DNA of 5,962 nt, from NCBI GenBank assembly GCA_021835265.1, contig JAKBQK010000353.1, forward strand, positions 1 through 5,962, in the 5' to 3' direction. The translations under genes and the position numbers were made by a program. Numbering within the stretch: the first letter of the stretch is position 1; each line of letters begins with the position of its first letter. Under the pieces are notes generated by a model. The model saw nothing but the letters and a program-made list of their open reading frames with translations. It did not search any database and was not told the DNA's origin. Source of the stretch: Thermoplasmata archaeon (GTDB lineage Archaea; Thermoplasmatota; Thermoplasmata; Thermoplasmatales; Thermoplasmataceae). Positions 1 to 5,596 of the stretch are shown here, piece after piece.

Positions 1-51
1 TGAGGCTAACAAACCAACATTTTTCTATCAATGCACGATTATGCTTACCCT

Positions 52-125
52 GCCCGAGTGGGGTAATCTGGATATCCTAGGGGCCTGCGGAGCCTCAGAT
101 TCGGGTTCGAATCCCGGCTCGGGCG
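52..125 (+). tRNA. tRNA-Arg (anticodon GCG)
   Basis: This is a complete cloverleaf. The 7-bp acceptor stem is 52-58 (GCCCGAG) with 118-124 (CTCGGGC), followed by discriminator G125. The anticodon stem is 80-84 with 92-96, and its loop CTGCGGA (85-91) puts GCG at 87-89. The T stem is 101-105 with 113-117, including one G-U pair, around the loop TTCGAAT. The D loop contains the usual GG at 70-71 and the variable loop is short. Anticodon GCG reads CGC/CGU as arginine; this form is typical of archaea, since bacteria use ACG. CCA is not encoded and no intron is seen. An AT-rich stretch near 18-31 lies where a TATA element would be, but it is a poor match. tRNA 3' ends are common integration sites, which matters given the accessory genes that follow. 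Confidence 0.96.
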
Positions 126-274
126 CTTATATAAAAGTTCAACTCTTAACTTATTCATTCCCTTTATCACATCATTTCTTTATACACAGTAGAAGTGATT
201 CCTGCGATATAAAAATAGTCAGATAATATTACTATCAAATTTAAGTTAGGAAATTTTAAACATTTTCGAATATT

Positions 275-944
275 ATGTTTTCGATGACTGAATTCTTTCC
301 TCTGACCCTAATGAAGGAGGACTTCAATTCCCTTATTGTGATGTATTTGCTCATCAATATTGGCATGGTGTTTTGAAATACGGAAAATACTCCAAAACTT
401 CTTTTTCGGATAATTCAAGCTATGACGTGTTTAAGGAAGCCGACACGTTGGTCATTTTATCAGTTTCAGTGCACCATCATTGCAAAAAAATAACGCTATG
501 GAATGGAGTTAATATGCTAATTCCAAGAAACCTCGTTGTTCCCTTCCCTAAAAAATCCCTGCCACAAAATATTCAGGAAATCTATTTAGAGGCTGGCAAG
601 GTACTAAACGATTCCCCGCGAGCAGCTGGGGCTCTAATGAGACTTGCACTTGAGTTGTTGTTTCAACATATAAGAATTCTCTAAACCTAAATGATAGCAT
701 AAATGTATAGAAAAAAGAGGTAATAATGCTCAAAATAGAGAAAGCTATGTCCATCTTAAGGGTCAATGGGAATGAGATTATGCATACCGGAGAAATCAAA
801 ATCTTTGAGAGTCAAGAACAAGTTTTGGATTTGTTTGTCCTTTTCAATATGATTATTGAAGATTTAATTGAAACGGATAGAAAGATTGACGACCTCTTCA
901 ATAAAATGTCGTCAACAAGAGGTAAAGTAGATAAAAAAACTTGA
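275..944 (+). pseudogene. Decayed DUF4145 protein gene (two frameshifts plus a nonsense codon)
   Basis: Three reading frames together give one DUF4145 protein of about 223 residues. The N-terminus (ATG at 275 or 284) reads MTEFFPLTLMKEDFN. The frame then shifts at about 329-330, where one lost base in a TGC codon would restore the zinc-type CPYC-x-VFAHQ motif. The middle (331-671) ends in SPRAAGALMRLALELLFQH, the usual DUF4145 helix. A second apparent 1-bp deletion near 671-672 shifts the frame again, into NSLNLNDSINV. A TAG follows at 708-710. The C-terminal part carries the conserved NGNEIMHTGEI motif and ends FNKMSS. DUF4145 is a HEPN-related domain of unclear function, often found in restriction and defence loci. 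With three lesions the gene should not make full-length protein. ORFs at 373-684 and 726-944 are fragments of it, not separate genes. Sequencing error could explain a single shift but hardly all three lesions. Confidence 0.85.
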
Positions 945-1570
945 TACTTCACTCTAATATCTCCCCCTGAATTTAGTTCAATCAGCTCAAATCTGGAGGG
1001 AGATTTCATCTACTGGTGATTTCCCATTGAAGTGTCCTTCCCTTCTTCTATGCTGCGATAATCCTTGAGGATAAGCATCAGTTCTCTTATCATAGATATT
1101 TATATTGAAACTCTGGCATTAACGTTTTTGCCACGACCGCCATTGAATCTACCCTTAAAGCTGAAAAGAAAAAAGAGTGGGATTGAACTTCTCAACCTAT
1201 TTATTCCCTCATAGAATTGATGAGAACGTCCCAATTTTATAGGGATATTATCACATTGATTGATTTATCTTCTTATGGTTTTTCATTCTCCTATGATAAG
1301 CTAAATTGGCCCTGCTTGAATTCGATTTTCTCTGCGTGAAGACTAATATGCATCCTCCGCATCTTTGCCTGATCTTTGAGATTTGTATTTAAGAAACGAT
1401 GGTTTAACAGCTTTTTGCAATAAGCACCAATCCAGATATCTCCTTGACATATGCGGAATTTCCCTTATTCTCCCTTGAAATTTTCATCTTATAATTCAAT
1501 GACATAATGATCCATCTGGATGAATTCCCTTTTCCGCTATTAAGACTGATATAACCACTTCTCAGAGATT
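945..1570. other. Gene-poor spacer, possibly degraded coding sequence
   Basis: No convincing gene is seen in these 626 bases. Several stop-free but start-less stretches exist: minus strand about 1291-1464 (57 codons), and overlapping stretches in more than one frame at about 1090-1320. Because both strands are open in the same place I cannot say which, if any, was coding. An imperfect inverted repeat lies just after the DUF4145 pseudogene, with arms 960-974 and 989-1003. No RNA gene, insertion sequence or CRISPR repeat is visible. Confidence 0.5.
960..1003. repeat. Imperfect inverted repeat after the DUF4145 pseudogene
   Basis: Arms 960-974 (TCTCCCCCTGAATTT) and 989-1003 (AAATCTGGAGGGAGA) pair at both ends (TCTCCC with GGGAGA, and ATTT with AAAT), with mismatches in the middle and a 14-nt loop. 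It lies 16 nt past the pseudogene stop, so it may be a relic 3'-end hairpin. No strong T tract follows. Confidence 0.35.
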
Positions 1571-1867
1571 ATGTTTGTCATAGGGCAGACCGATACCGAC
1601 GGCTTTCTGTTTGGAAAAAACAGATATATTGAGAGAAAAAATCGAAAATCCAGACTGCTGAGAATTTTCATTCTTGTAGCAGAGTTATATAATCATGGTA
1701 GTAGGTATATCATTGCTGCCGTCATTAGAAGAACAAGGAACTATGAACAACCTCAAGAGATGCAAGAGGATAAGTCTCGAAGAGACTTATTTACGGAGGA
1801 GAAAGTGGGAAGTTGGCAATACAACCAAATTAAGCAATATGTATTAATTGATGGGAAAATATTATAA
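1571..1867 (+). CDS. Doubtful ORF, 98 aa, no recognised family
   Basis: This open frame starts at ATG 1571 and ends with TAA just before the promoter-like region of the next gene. The product is basic in its first half (RKNRKSR near residues 23-29) and rich in Gln/Glu/Asp later, with one moderately hydrophobic stretch around residues 30-40. I recognise no motif or family. A TATAACC at 1550-1556 sits only about 18 nt upstream of the ATG, closer than an ideal archaeal TATA spacing, and no Shine-Dalgarno site is seen. The opposite strand is also partly open here, which weakens the case. It could be a small accessory gene, a relic, or a chance ORF. Confidence 0.3.
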   Translation: MFVIGQTDTDGFLFGKNRYIERKNRKSRLLRIFILVAELYNHGSRYIIAAVIRRTRNYEQPQEMQEDKSRRDLFTEEKVGSWQYNQIKQYVLIDGKIL

Positions 1868-1870
1868 TTA
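1861..1870 (+). promoter_or_regulatory. Putative TATA box for the DUF5343-HEPN operon
   Basis: ATTATAATTA is centred about 32 nt upstream of the ATG at 1898. The archaeal TATA-to-start-site spacing of about 25 nt would place transcription initiation near 1890, giving a leader of only a few bases. That leader contains AGGGCGG, a weak Shine-Dalgarno-like string. This is inference from spacing and composition only. Confidence 0.4.
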
Positions 1871-1897
1871 TCTATTACAATTTTCATAGGGCGGAAT

Positions 1898-2581
1898 ATG
1901 AACGAATACCCGTATATGCATGCAACTGGAAAATTGAAGAAATTCTTTACAGATACTGTGATAAATGAAAAGGTACCTACGACAGTTGACCAAAAGTGGT
2001 TGGCTTCCGTAGGATATACAGATACAAATAATGATAAGAAACTCATTACAATCTTACAAGAACTGAATTTCATTGATGAAGCTGGGAAACCCACCAATGC
2101 ATATTCGGATTTTAGGGATCAAGGAAAGAGGAAAGAAACCATGTTAAAGGCGCTTGAGACGGGCTATTCAGATCTTTACAAAACTTTTGATAACGCCCAT
2201 GAGCGAGATAAGGATACCATAAGCAATTTTATTAAAGTGAATAAGAACGTGTCCGCAAATACTGCTGAAGAAGGAGCCAGAACGTTGAAAGTGCTTGCAA
2301 TTGCTGGAGAAATGGTTTCAGACGAGGGGCCCTCTATCCAAAAGGTAGTATCAAGAGTGCGAAAAACCCCAACAAAGTTAAATGTGCAAACCAGTGATAA
2401 ATCTAAAGAGAAACAAGAAAAGGGAAGTGATTCTGGTCAAAATATGACCCCTAAAATTGAAATGCCCCTTTCATTGGCCATTAATGTTCAATTCGTATTG
2501 CCCGAGACAAAGGACCCAGAAGTGTTCAAGGTAATTTTCTCTGAGCTGAGAAAATTCTACACCACAGAAAGCAAAGAATGA
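1898..2581 (+). CDS. DUF5343 domain-containing protein
   Basis: The product has 227 residues, near full length for DUF5343 proteins. The N-terminal domain (about 1-140) shows the family signature in order: YPYM-x-ATGKLKKFF at 4-17; VPTTVDQKWLASVGYTD, which resembles a winged-helix segment; NNDKKLITILQELNFID-x-AGKPT; then the helices YSDLYKTFDNAHERD and ANTAEEGARTLKVLAIAGEM. A polar, low-complexity linker (about 150-185, Lys/Ser/Glu-rich) joins it to a short C-terminal element, LAINVQFVLPETKDPEVFKVIFSEL, often seen at the end of such proteins. The biochemical role of DUF5343 is unknown; the domain order suggests a DNA-binding or regulatory protein, but that is inference. The ATG at 1898 is supported by an upstream TATA-like box and by the conserved N-terminal motif beginning at residue 4. 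Its stop overlaps the next gene's start (ATGA), so the two are very likely cotranscribed and translationally coupled. Confidence 0.88.
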   Translation: MNEYPYMHATGKLKKFFTDTVINEKVPTTVDQKWLASVGYTDTNNDKKLITILQELNFIDEAGKPTNAYSDFRDQGKRKETMLKALETGYSDLYKTFDNAHERDKDTISNFIKVNKNVSANTAEEGARTLKVLAIAGEMVSDEGPSIQKVVSRVRKTPTKLNVQTSDKSKEKQEKGSDSGQNMTPKIEMPLSLAINVQFVLPETKDPEVFKVIFSELRKFYTTESKE

Positions 2582-3105
2582 CGATCGAAGATCTATACGA
2601 TTCAGTTTATCAGTTTCGAAAGAGAATCGATAAAATACTGAGCAAACATGAATCATCTTCTTCCCGAATTATATCACTAAAAGATAGCTTCAACAGAGTA
2701 AACAGGCTCACTTTGCGCCAAGAGGATCTATTTAATGAGTCAATTAGATGCATTGAGCGAGAACTTTATCGCTCGGCTCACGTATCAGCTTGGGCTGCCT
2801 TTATAGATTTCGTTGCTGATAAGCTTGGAGAGGACGGGTACATTAAGATTAACTCAATCAAAAATTGGAAATTAAACAATGCAGACGATTTAAGAGATAA
2901 AGTAGCTGATTACCTTATTTTGGGATGCCTTGAAGAGATTGGGTTAATAAATAAGCCAGAACTGAGATCGCTAAGAGGATTATTGGCGAAAAGGAATGAA
3001 TGTGGGCATCCATCTAACTACAAACCTGGGTTGAATGAAACATTAGGATATACGACTGAACTTTTATCCAGAATAGATTTGTTACAACAAAAGAAAATAG
3101 TTTAG
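2578..3105 (+). CDS. HEPN-like all-helical protein with R-x4-H motif (candidate RNase/toxin partner)
   Basis: The 175-residue product appears almost entirely helical, with no signal peptide or membrane segment. A long helix at about 50-84 (NESIRCIERELYRSAHVSAWAAFIDFVADKL) resembles a core HEPN helix. Near the C-terminus, LLAKRNECGHPSNYKPG places R139 and H144 in the HEPN R-x4-6-H arrangement, with the polar residue N140 directly after the Arg as in active HEPN RNases; HPS-x-Y follows. HEPN proteins with intact R-x4-6-H are commonly metal-independent RNases in toxin-antitoxin, abortive-infection and CRISPR systems. The start ATG 2578 overlaps the DUF5343 stop by 4 nt, a sign of coupled translation. 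The usual HEPN antitoxin partner (an MNT nucleotidyltransferase) is absent, and DUF5343 occupies its place. The fold call rests on one motif plus helical pattern; the name of the exact family is not known to me. Confidence 0.8.
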   Translation: MTIEDLYDSVYQFRKRIDKILSKHESSSSRIISLKDSFNRVNRLTLRQEDLFNESIRCIERELYRSAHVSAWAAFIDFVADKLGEDGYIKINSIKNWKLNNADDLRDKVADYLILGCLEEIGLINKPELRSLRGLLAKRNECGHPSNYKPGLNETLGYTTELLSRIDLLQQKKIV

Positions 3106-3120
3106 AAATTAAGTGTGATA

Positions 3121-3130
3121 TCTTTAAAGA
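3121..3130. repeat. Short palindrome between convergent genes
   Basis: TCTTTAAAGA is a perfect 10-bp palindrome between the stop of the HEPN-like gene (3105) and the stop of the convergent membrane-protein gene (3131). Read on the minus strand, the adjoining sequence has a run of six T. It could help terminate transcription from either side, but it is short and AT-rich, so chance is possible. Confidence 0.25.
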
Positions 3131-3370
3131 CTAAAAAAGACCAAAGAGCGTGAGTGCAACACCTACGCCTGTGATTAACCCGCCCAATGGTCCTGTAACT
3201 GCTTTTCTATTGGTAAAAAGTGATATGATAGCAAATGAAACAATCATTCCTCCGATGGCCCTCAAAATAATAACACCAACAAAACTATCTTGATTTTCTA
3301 TCCAGAGGATTATGCCTATAATAAACCCTAAAATCCCAGAGATTCCTACCGGCCCATATCCATATGGCAT
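3131..3370 (-). CDS. Small membrane protein, three predicted transmembrane helices
   Basis: The 79-residue product, starting MPYGYGPVGISG, is dominated by three hydrophobic segments at about 8-24, 31-52 and 59-79. They are separated by a short acidic loop (ENQD) and a basic loop (TNRK), and Gly is abundant within the helices. I do not recognise the family. The frame can be extended to a TTG at 3403 (90 residues). I prefer ATG 3370 because a TATA-like box (TTTAAGTATA) is centred 25 nt upstream of it on the minus strand and would include that TTG, which fits a leaderless transcript starting at the ATG. The gene converges on the DUF5343-HEPN operon with 25 nt between stops, so it is not part of it. 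It may have a housekeeping role unrelated to the neighbours. Confidence 0.75.
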   Translation of the reverse strand: MPYGYGPVGISGILGFIIGIILWIENQDSFVGVIILRAIGGMIVSFAIISLFTNRKAVTGPLGGLITGVGVALTLFGLF

Positions 3371-3390
3371 ACCGAATGTATGTCGTAGTG

Positions 3391-3400
3391 TATACTTAAA
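3391..3400 (-). promoter_or_regulatory. Putative archaeal TATA box for the small membrane protein
   Basis: On the minus strand this reads TTTAAGTATA, preceded by AAATTTG. Its centre is about 25 nt from ATG 3370, the usual TATA-to-initiation distance in archaea, which suggests a leaderless mRNA. The box occupies the start of the longer TTG-initiated reading of the same frame. Confidence 0.5.
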
Positions 3401-3473
3401 CAAATTTAGCAGGAATTTGTGTATGTATGTAGTGAAGCATGGTTAAATTAGGTCCAGATGTTCTCTGTCTCAC

Positions 3474-3926
3474 TCAATCTCTCCTTTGGCCATCAATAAC
3501 AAATCTCCGTAGCTTGGATACCTTAATATCCTCATATTGTTCCACCAGCGAAGTATTTGCTGAACCCCGGTAGACAAGCACTTTCTCCAGTATTCTGCTA
3601 TTATTTCCAGAAAGGTGCTTTGCATATCTGTTTACCTGATCTATATCTTTTTGAAGAGCACAATACGTTGCCTTGACTTCCACGATAACCCGTTCAAAGA
3701 CTCCTCGGTTGCGTCTTTCGACTACGAAATCTGATATGCTGGTTCCCCAGTCATCCTTATCTGAGAGGGTACCAGATTTTAATTAATCTCTATAGGTAAG
3801 GGTACATATCACTTTCGATGAATCCAATGACCAATTAATTGATCTCAGAGATTTGAGCCGGAAAAGGCATAAAGTTTTTCCCATTTCCTTTTCGCAGAGT
3901 TCCACAATACACATAGGAATTGGCAT
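3474..3926 (-). pseudogene. PD-(D/E)XK nuclease-like gene broken by an in-frame TAA
   Basis: Reading from ATG 3926 to TGA at 3474-3476 gives 151 codons in one frame with a single internal stop, TAA at 3783-3785 (codon 48). The part before it begins MPIPMCIVELCEKEMGK and ends KVICTLTYRD. The part after it runs LKSGTLSDKDDWGTSISDF. The second part has a PD-(D/E)XK-type core: an Asp in SISDFVVE, then a strand ERVIVEVKA supplying E-x-K, then a helix containing QKDIDQVNRYAKHL. This resembles archaeal restriction-type or repair endonucleases, but I cannot name the family. Since the frame is otherwise open, a point mutation such as AAA to TAA is the simplest lesion. Initiation at an internal GTG (3683) would start inside the core and lose the Asp, so an active enzyme is unlikely. 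The link between the two halves is inferred from frame continuity. Confidence 0.6.
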
Positions 3927-4044
3927 TTTTACGTTATATGAGATCGCAATCAACGTGAAGATTGGATTTCGAATGACCCCATTTAGTAAATAAAAAAGAG
4001 TGAGTCAAACTGACGTTGAGAGCACTCCTGAAACAATATTTCTT

Positions 4045-4158
4045 CTACTTCTTCTTAGGTGCGTTTCCTCTTCCCTTTCCAGACGGTTGCCCAGATGTGC
4101 TTGGGTAGTTTGGATTGGGCGGAGGAGACGGCGGTGCCTTTGAGCCTTTCTTTCCCAT
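4045..4158 (-). CDS. Pro/Lys/Gly-rich microprotein, 37 aa
   Basis: A 38-codon frame runs from ATG 4158 to TAG at 4045-4047. The product starts MGKKGSKAPPSPPPNPNYP and ends GKGRGNAPKKK. It is rich in Pro, Ser, Gly and Lys, strongly basic, with no hydrophobic segment, and is probably unstructured. GGGGT lies about 4 nt before the ATG and may act as a Shine-Dalgarno site; AAAATATGA about 24 nt upstream is a possible TATA element. It is the last gene of the minus-strand cluster, 59 nt after the 68-residue gene. The biased but meaningful composition, the lysine-rich tail and the locally higher GC argue for a real gene over a chance ORF. The function is unknown; binding nucleic acid or an acidic partner is only a guess. 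Confidence 0.55.
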   Translation of the reverse strand: MGKKGSKAPPSPPPNPNYPSTSGQPSGKGRGNAPKKK

Positions 4159-4217
4159 TTTACCCCATAAGATTAATCATATTTTCTACTTAAGTTTATC
4201 ACAACTTAGGCTCAAAA

Positions 4218-4424
4218 TCAGATGACTACGATTTCAATGTTACCTTCTGATATTGACTCTCCCTCATTCAGATTGGTTACCGCTATGTGTAGCATCAATC
4301 TTATCTTCCCAAGATCTTCCAATTGGTCAGGATTCCTGATCCTGTTTTCATCTGGTACCATGAAATATCCATTTTTCTTGCTCATGGCTGCTCCGCAGAT
4401 TTTACGGCGAGAGACTTTCATCAT
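4218..4424 (-). CDS. Hypothetical protein, 68 aa
   Basis: A small protein from an ATG-ATG pair (4424 or 4421) to TGA. The N-terminus is basic (KVSRRK), followed by KKNGYFMVPDENRIRNPDQLEDLGKIR. The last third looks like beta strands (RLMLHIAVTNL and NIEIVVI) around an acidic turn, ESISEG. No cysteine motif, signal peptide or membrane helix is present, and I do not recognise the family. It begins 17 nt after the stop of the 250-residue gene on the same strand, so cotranscription is very likely. No clear Shine-Dalgarno site precedes it. A start at Met14 (MSKKNGYF) is a possible alternative. The opposite strand is open across much of it, but gene spacing and direction favour this strand. Confidence 0.6.
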   Translation of the reverse strand: MMKVSRRKICGAAMSKKNGYFMVPDENRIRNPDQLEDLGKIRLMLHIAVTNLNEGESISEGNIEIVVI

Positions 4425-4441
4425 TTCTTAAAATTCCAAAG

Positions 4442-5194
4442 TCACACCTCTAAGGAGCAGGGGGTCCAATCTGGGGGTACCTTGACCTTCTTAGAAAATA
4501 CAACCCAGTTGTATTCATCGATAAATTTTGGAAGCGTAATTCCTCCACTATTTAGGAAATCTATACTTTTCTTTAACTGGTTTATTCGTTTTTTGTCATT
4601 TGCCGAATCCAATATTTCTAAGTTGCCTTCGAAGAATCTTACTAACCCCAGAGAGAGCAATTTAGCAATTTGATTGTTTTGTGCTTGCAAATCTTTGATG
4701 ATCGCCTGCATTCTTTTAAGGAAATAGATATATGATTCTTCCCCTTTGTCCCTATTCGAATTGGTCTGATAGTGTCTGCTGATTTCATTGTCCCACATCA
4801 CAAACAGTTCGGGTCTTAAAATGTGAAGAATCTTGGAAGCACTGGTAGCTTTGATACTTCCTATTCTTGTGAGCCCATTGTAAAGTTGAGTGATAATTCC
4901 GCACACATTATTTGAATTCAGATTTGTTTCAGAAAGTGGGTCCTTAAGCGAATCAAGCAACTTCTTGCCTTCATCTATGTACCACTTGTTGATTAAAGGA
5001 TGCACTTTATTGCCTGACACTCTCATTCTGAAGTGATTCAAGAAGGACACAACTGCTCTTCCAGGCTCACCTTTTTCTATCCCCTTTCTCACTTCGTGGT
5101 AATCGTCGATATAACCGCCATATTCTCCATAAGTGTTATATAGAAATACGGCCCATTTCAGTTCTTCAATTCCAATTGTACTCTTTTCTAACAT
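4442..5194 (-). CDS. Conserved hypothetical protein with ASKILHxLxPELFVMWD motif, 250 aa
   Basis: This is the largest intact gene of the window. The sequence looks soluble and mostly helical. Its most distinctive part is residues 108-138, with IGSIKATSASKILHILRPEL then FVMWDNEIS. This resembles a helix-hairpin-helix-like segment in unnamed archaeal and bacterial proteins of the form T.I...TASKLLHFL.P.LF.MWD. A second recognisable piece near the C-terminus is LPKFIDEYNW (221-230). I cannot assign a named domain. The similarity to glycosylase-type HhH proteins is inference, and no catalytic set is evident. ATG 5194 is preceded by GAGG at about 10 nt. The upstream zinc-ribbon gene ends 34 nt before, and the 68-residue gene starts 17 nt after, so this is the core of a four-gene operon. 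Confidence 0.82.
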   Translation of the reverse strand: MLEKSTIGIEELKWAVFLYNTYGEYGGYIDDYHEVRKGIEKGEPGRAVVSFLNHFRMRVSGNKVHPLINKWYIDEGKKLLDSLKDPLSETNLNSNNVCGIITQLYNGLTRIGSIKATSASKILHILRPELFVMWDNEISRHYQTNSNRDKGEESYIYFLKRMQAIIKDLQAQNNQIAKLLSLGLVRFFEGNLEILDSANDKKRINQLKKSIDFLNSGGITLPKFIDEYNWVVFSKKVKVPPDWTPCSLEV

Positions 5195-5228
5195 AGTTGC
5201 ATTTCCTCAAGAAACTTTTAGAACTCAA

Positions 5229-5423
5229 TTATAATTCTTTCCCAAAATTTGAACAGTTTTGGTTGTCGCAGTAGAATGTCGAATGCCTCAGATTTTTTTC
5301 ATAGGTGGTTTCTTTCCCTACAACATAACTTTCATCCCAATATACCACCCGTTCCATTCCACCTTTAATGACCTCCTTTTCCTTCCCACTTTTGCATTTA
5401 GGGCAAGAGGTGTTTCTTACCAT
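5229..5423 (-). CDS. Small zinc-ribbon protein, 64 aa
   Basis: The product has a CPKC pair (C7, C10) near the N-terminus and a second pair C52-x4-C57 (YCDNQNC) near the C-terminus. This four-cysteine arrangement is expected to bind one zinc ion as a ribbon. Between them is a strand-rich stretch (ERVVYWDESYVVGKET). The second pair has a wider spacing than the usual C-x2-C. Such small ribbons often bind nucleic acid or a protein partner; here that is inference. It appears to be the first gene of the minus-strand operon, 34 nt before the 250-residue gene. A TATA-like stretch on the minus strand at about 5445-5437 is only about 18 nt from the ATG, so the promoter is uncertain. The opposite strand is open through the gene, but the cysteine pattern supports this one. 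Confidence 0.75.
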   Translation of the reverse strand: MVRNTSCPKCKSGKEKEVIKGGMERVVYWDESYVVGKETTYEKNLRHSTFYCDNQNCSNFGKEL

Positions 5424-5502
5424 AATATTTGTGAATCATATACAATGCTCGTAAAAAGGTTTCTTTAGAATTTGCTTTATTGAATTTGTGTCTTGGGCCC
5501 AT
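5398..5502 (-). CDS. Possible 34-aa leader ORF overlapping the zinc-ribbon gene start
   Basis: ATG 5502 is preceded closely (3 nt) by GAGGTG, the best Shine-Dalgarno-like string in the window although the spacing is short. The frame reads MGPRHKFNKANSKETFL, then RALYMIHKYYGKKHLLP, and stops at 5398, overlapping the start of the zinc-ribbon gene (5423) by 26 nt in another frame. The peptide is basic and possibly helical, with no known motif. It might be a small gene of the operon, or the remains of an N-terminal extension, but at this length chance is a real possibility. Confidence 0.25.
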   Translation of the reverse strand: MGPRHKFNKANSKETFLRALYMIHKYYGKKHLLP

Positions 5503-5525
5503 ATGCACCTCGCTTCGTTCGGGTT

Positions 5526-5537
5526 CTGCGTTCGCAG
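5526..5537. repeat. Small GC-rich hairpin
   Basis: CTGCGTTCGCAG forms a short stem (CTGC with GCAG, extendable to CTGCG with CGCAG) inside a GC-rich islet, CACCTCGCTTCGTTCGG, in otherwise AT-rich DNA. It lies upstream of the minus-strand operon and may be an interspersed repeat unit or a terminator relic. Confidence 0.35.
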
Positions 5538-5596
5538 TTCGGTTAGTTCATAGAATTCGTAAAATCATATTCATTTAGCCGATTTTGAATTGAGCA

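Noticed and set aside
548..799. Open frame on the minus strand (83 codons)
   Set aside because: It lies opposite the DUF4145 pseudogene, whose family motifs are clear on the plus strand; the minus product looks like a shadow.
812..1009. Open frame on the minus strand (65 codons)
   Set aside because: It runs antisense to the C-terminal DUF4145 segment with the HTGEI motif and has no recognisable features.
1010..1093. 27-codon minus-strand frame (MIRELMLILKDYRS...)
   Set aside because: It looks protein-like but is very short, lacks a ribosome site or conserved motif, and lies where several frames are open by chance.
1095..1280. Transposase-like C-terminus on the minus strand (RLRSSIPLFFLFSFKGRF)
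   Set aside because: The impression could not be tied to any named family, and the plus strand is equally open here in two frames, so strand and reality are undecidable by eye.
1753..2097. Open frame on the minus strand (114 codons)
   Set aside because: It is antisense to the well-supported DUF5343 N-terminal domain; its Phe/Ser-rich product is typical of a shadow frame.
4222..4673. Overlapping plus-strand open frames
   Set aside because: They are antisense to the 68- and 250-residue genes, which have better composition and operon spacing; products are Phe/Ser/Leu-rich.
5259..5468. Plus-strand open frame (69 codons)
   Set aside because: It is antisense to the zinc-ribbon gene, whose paired cysteines favour the minus strand.
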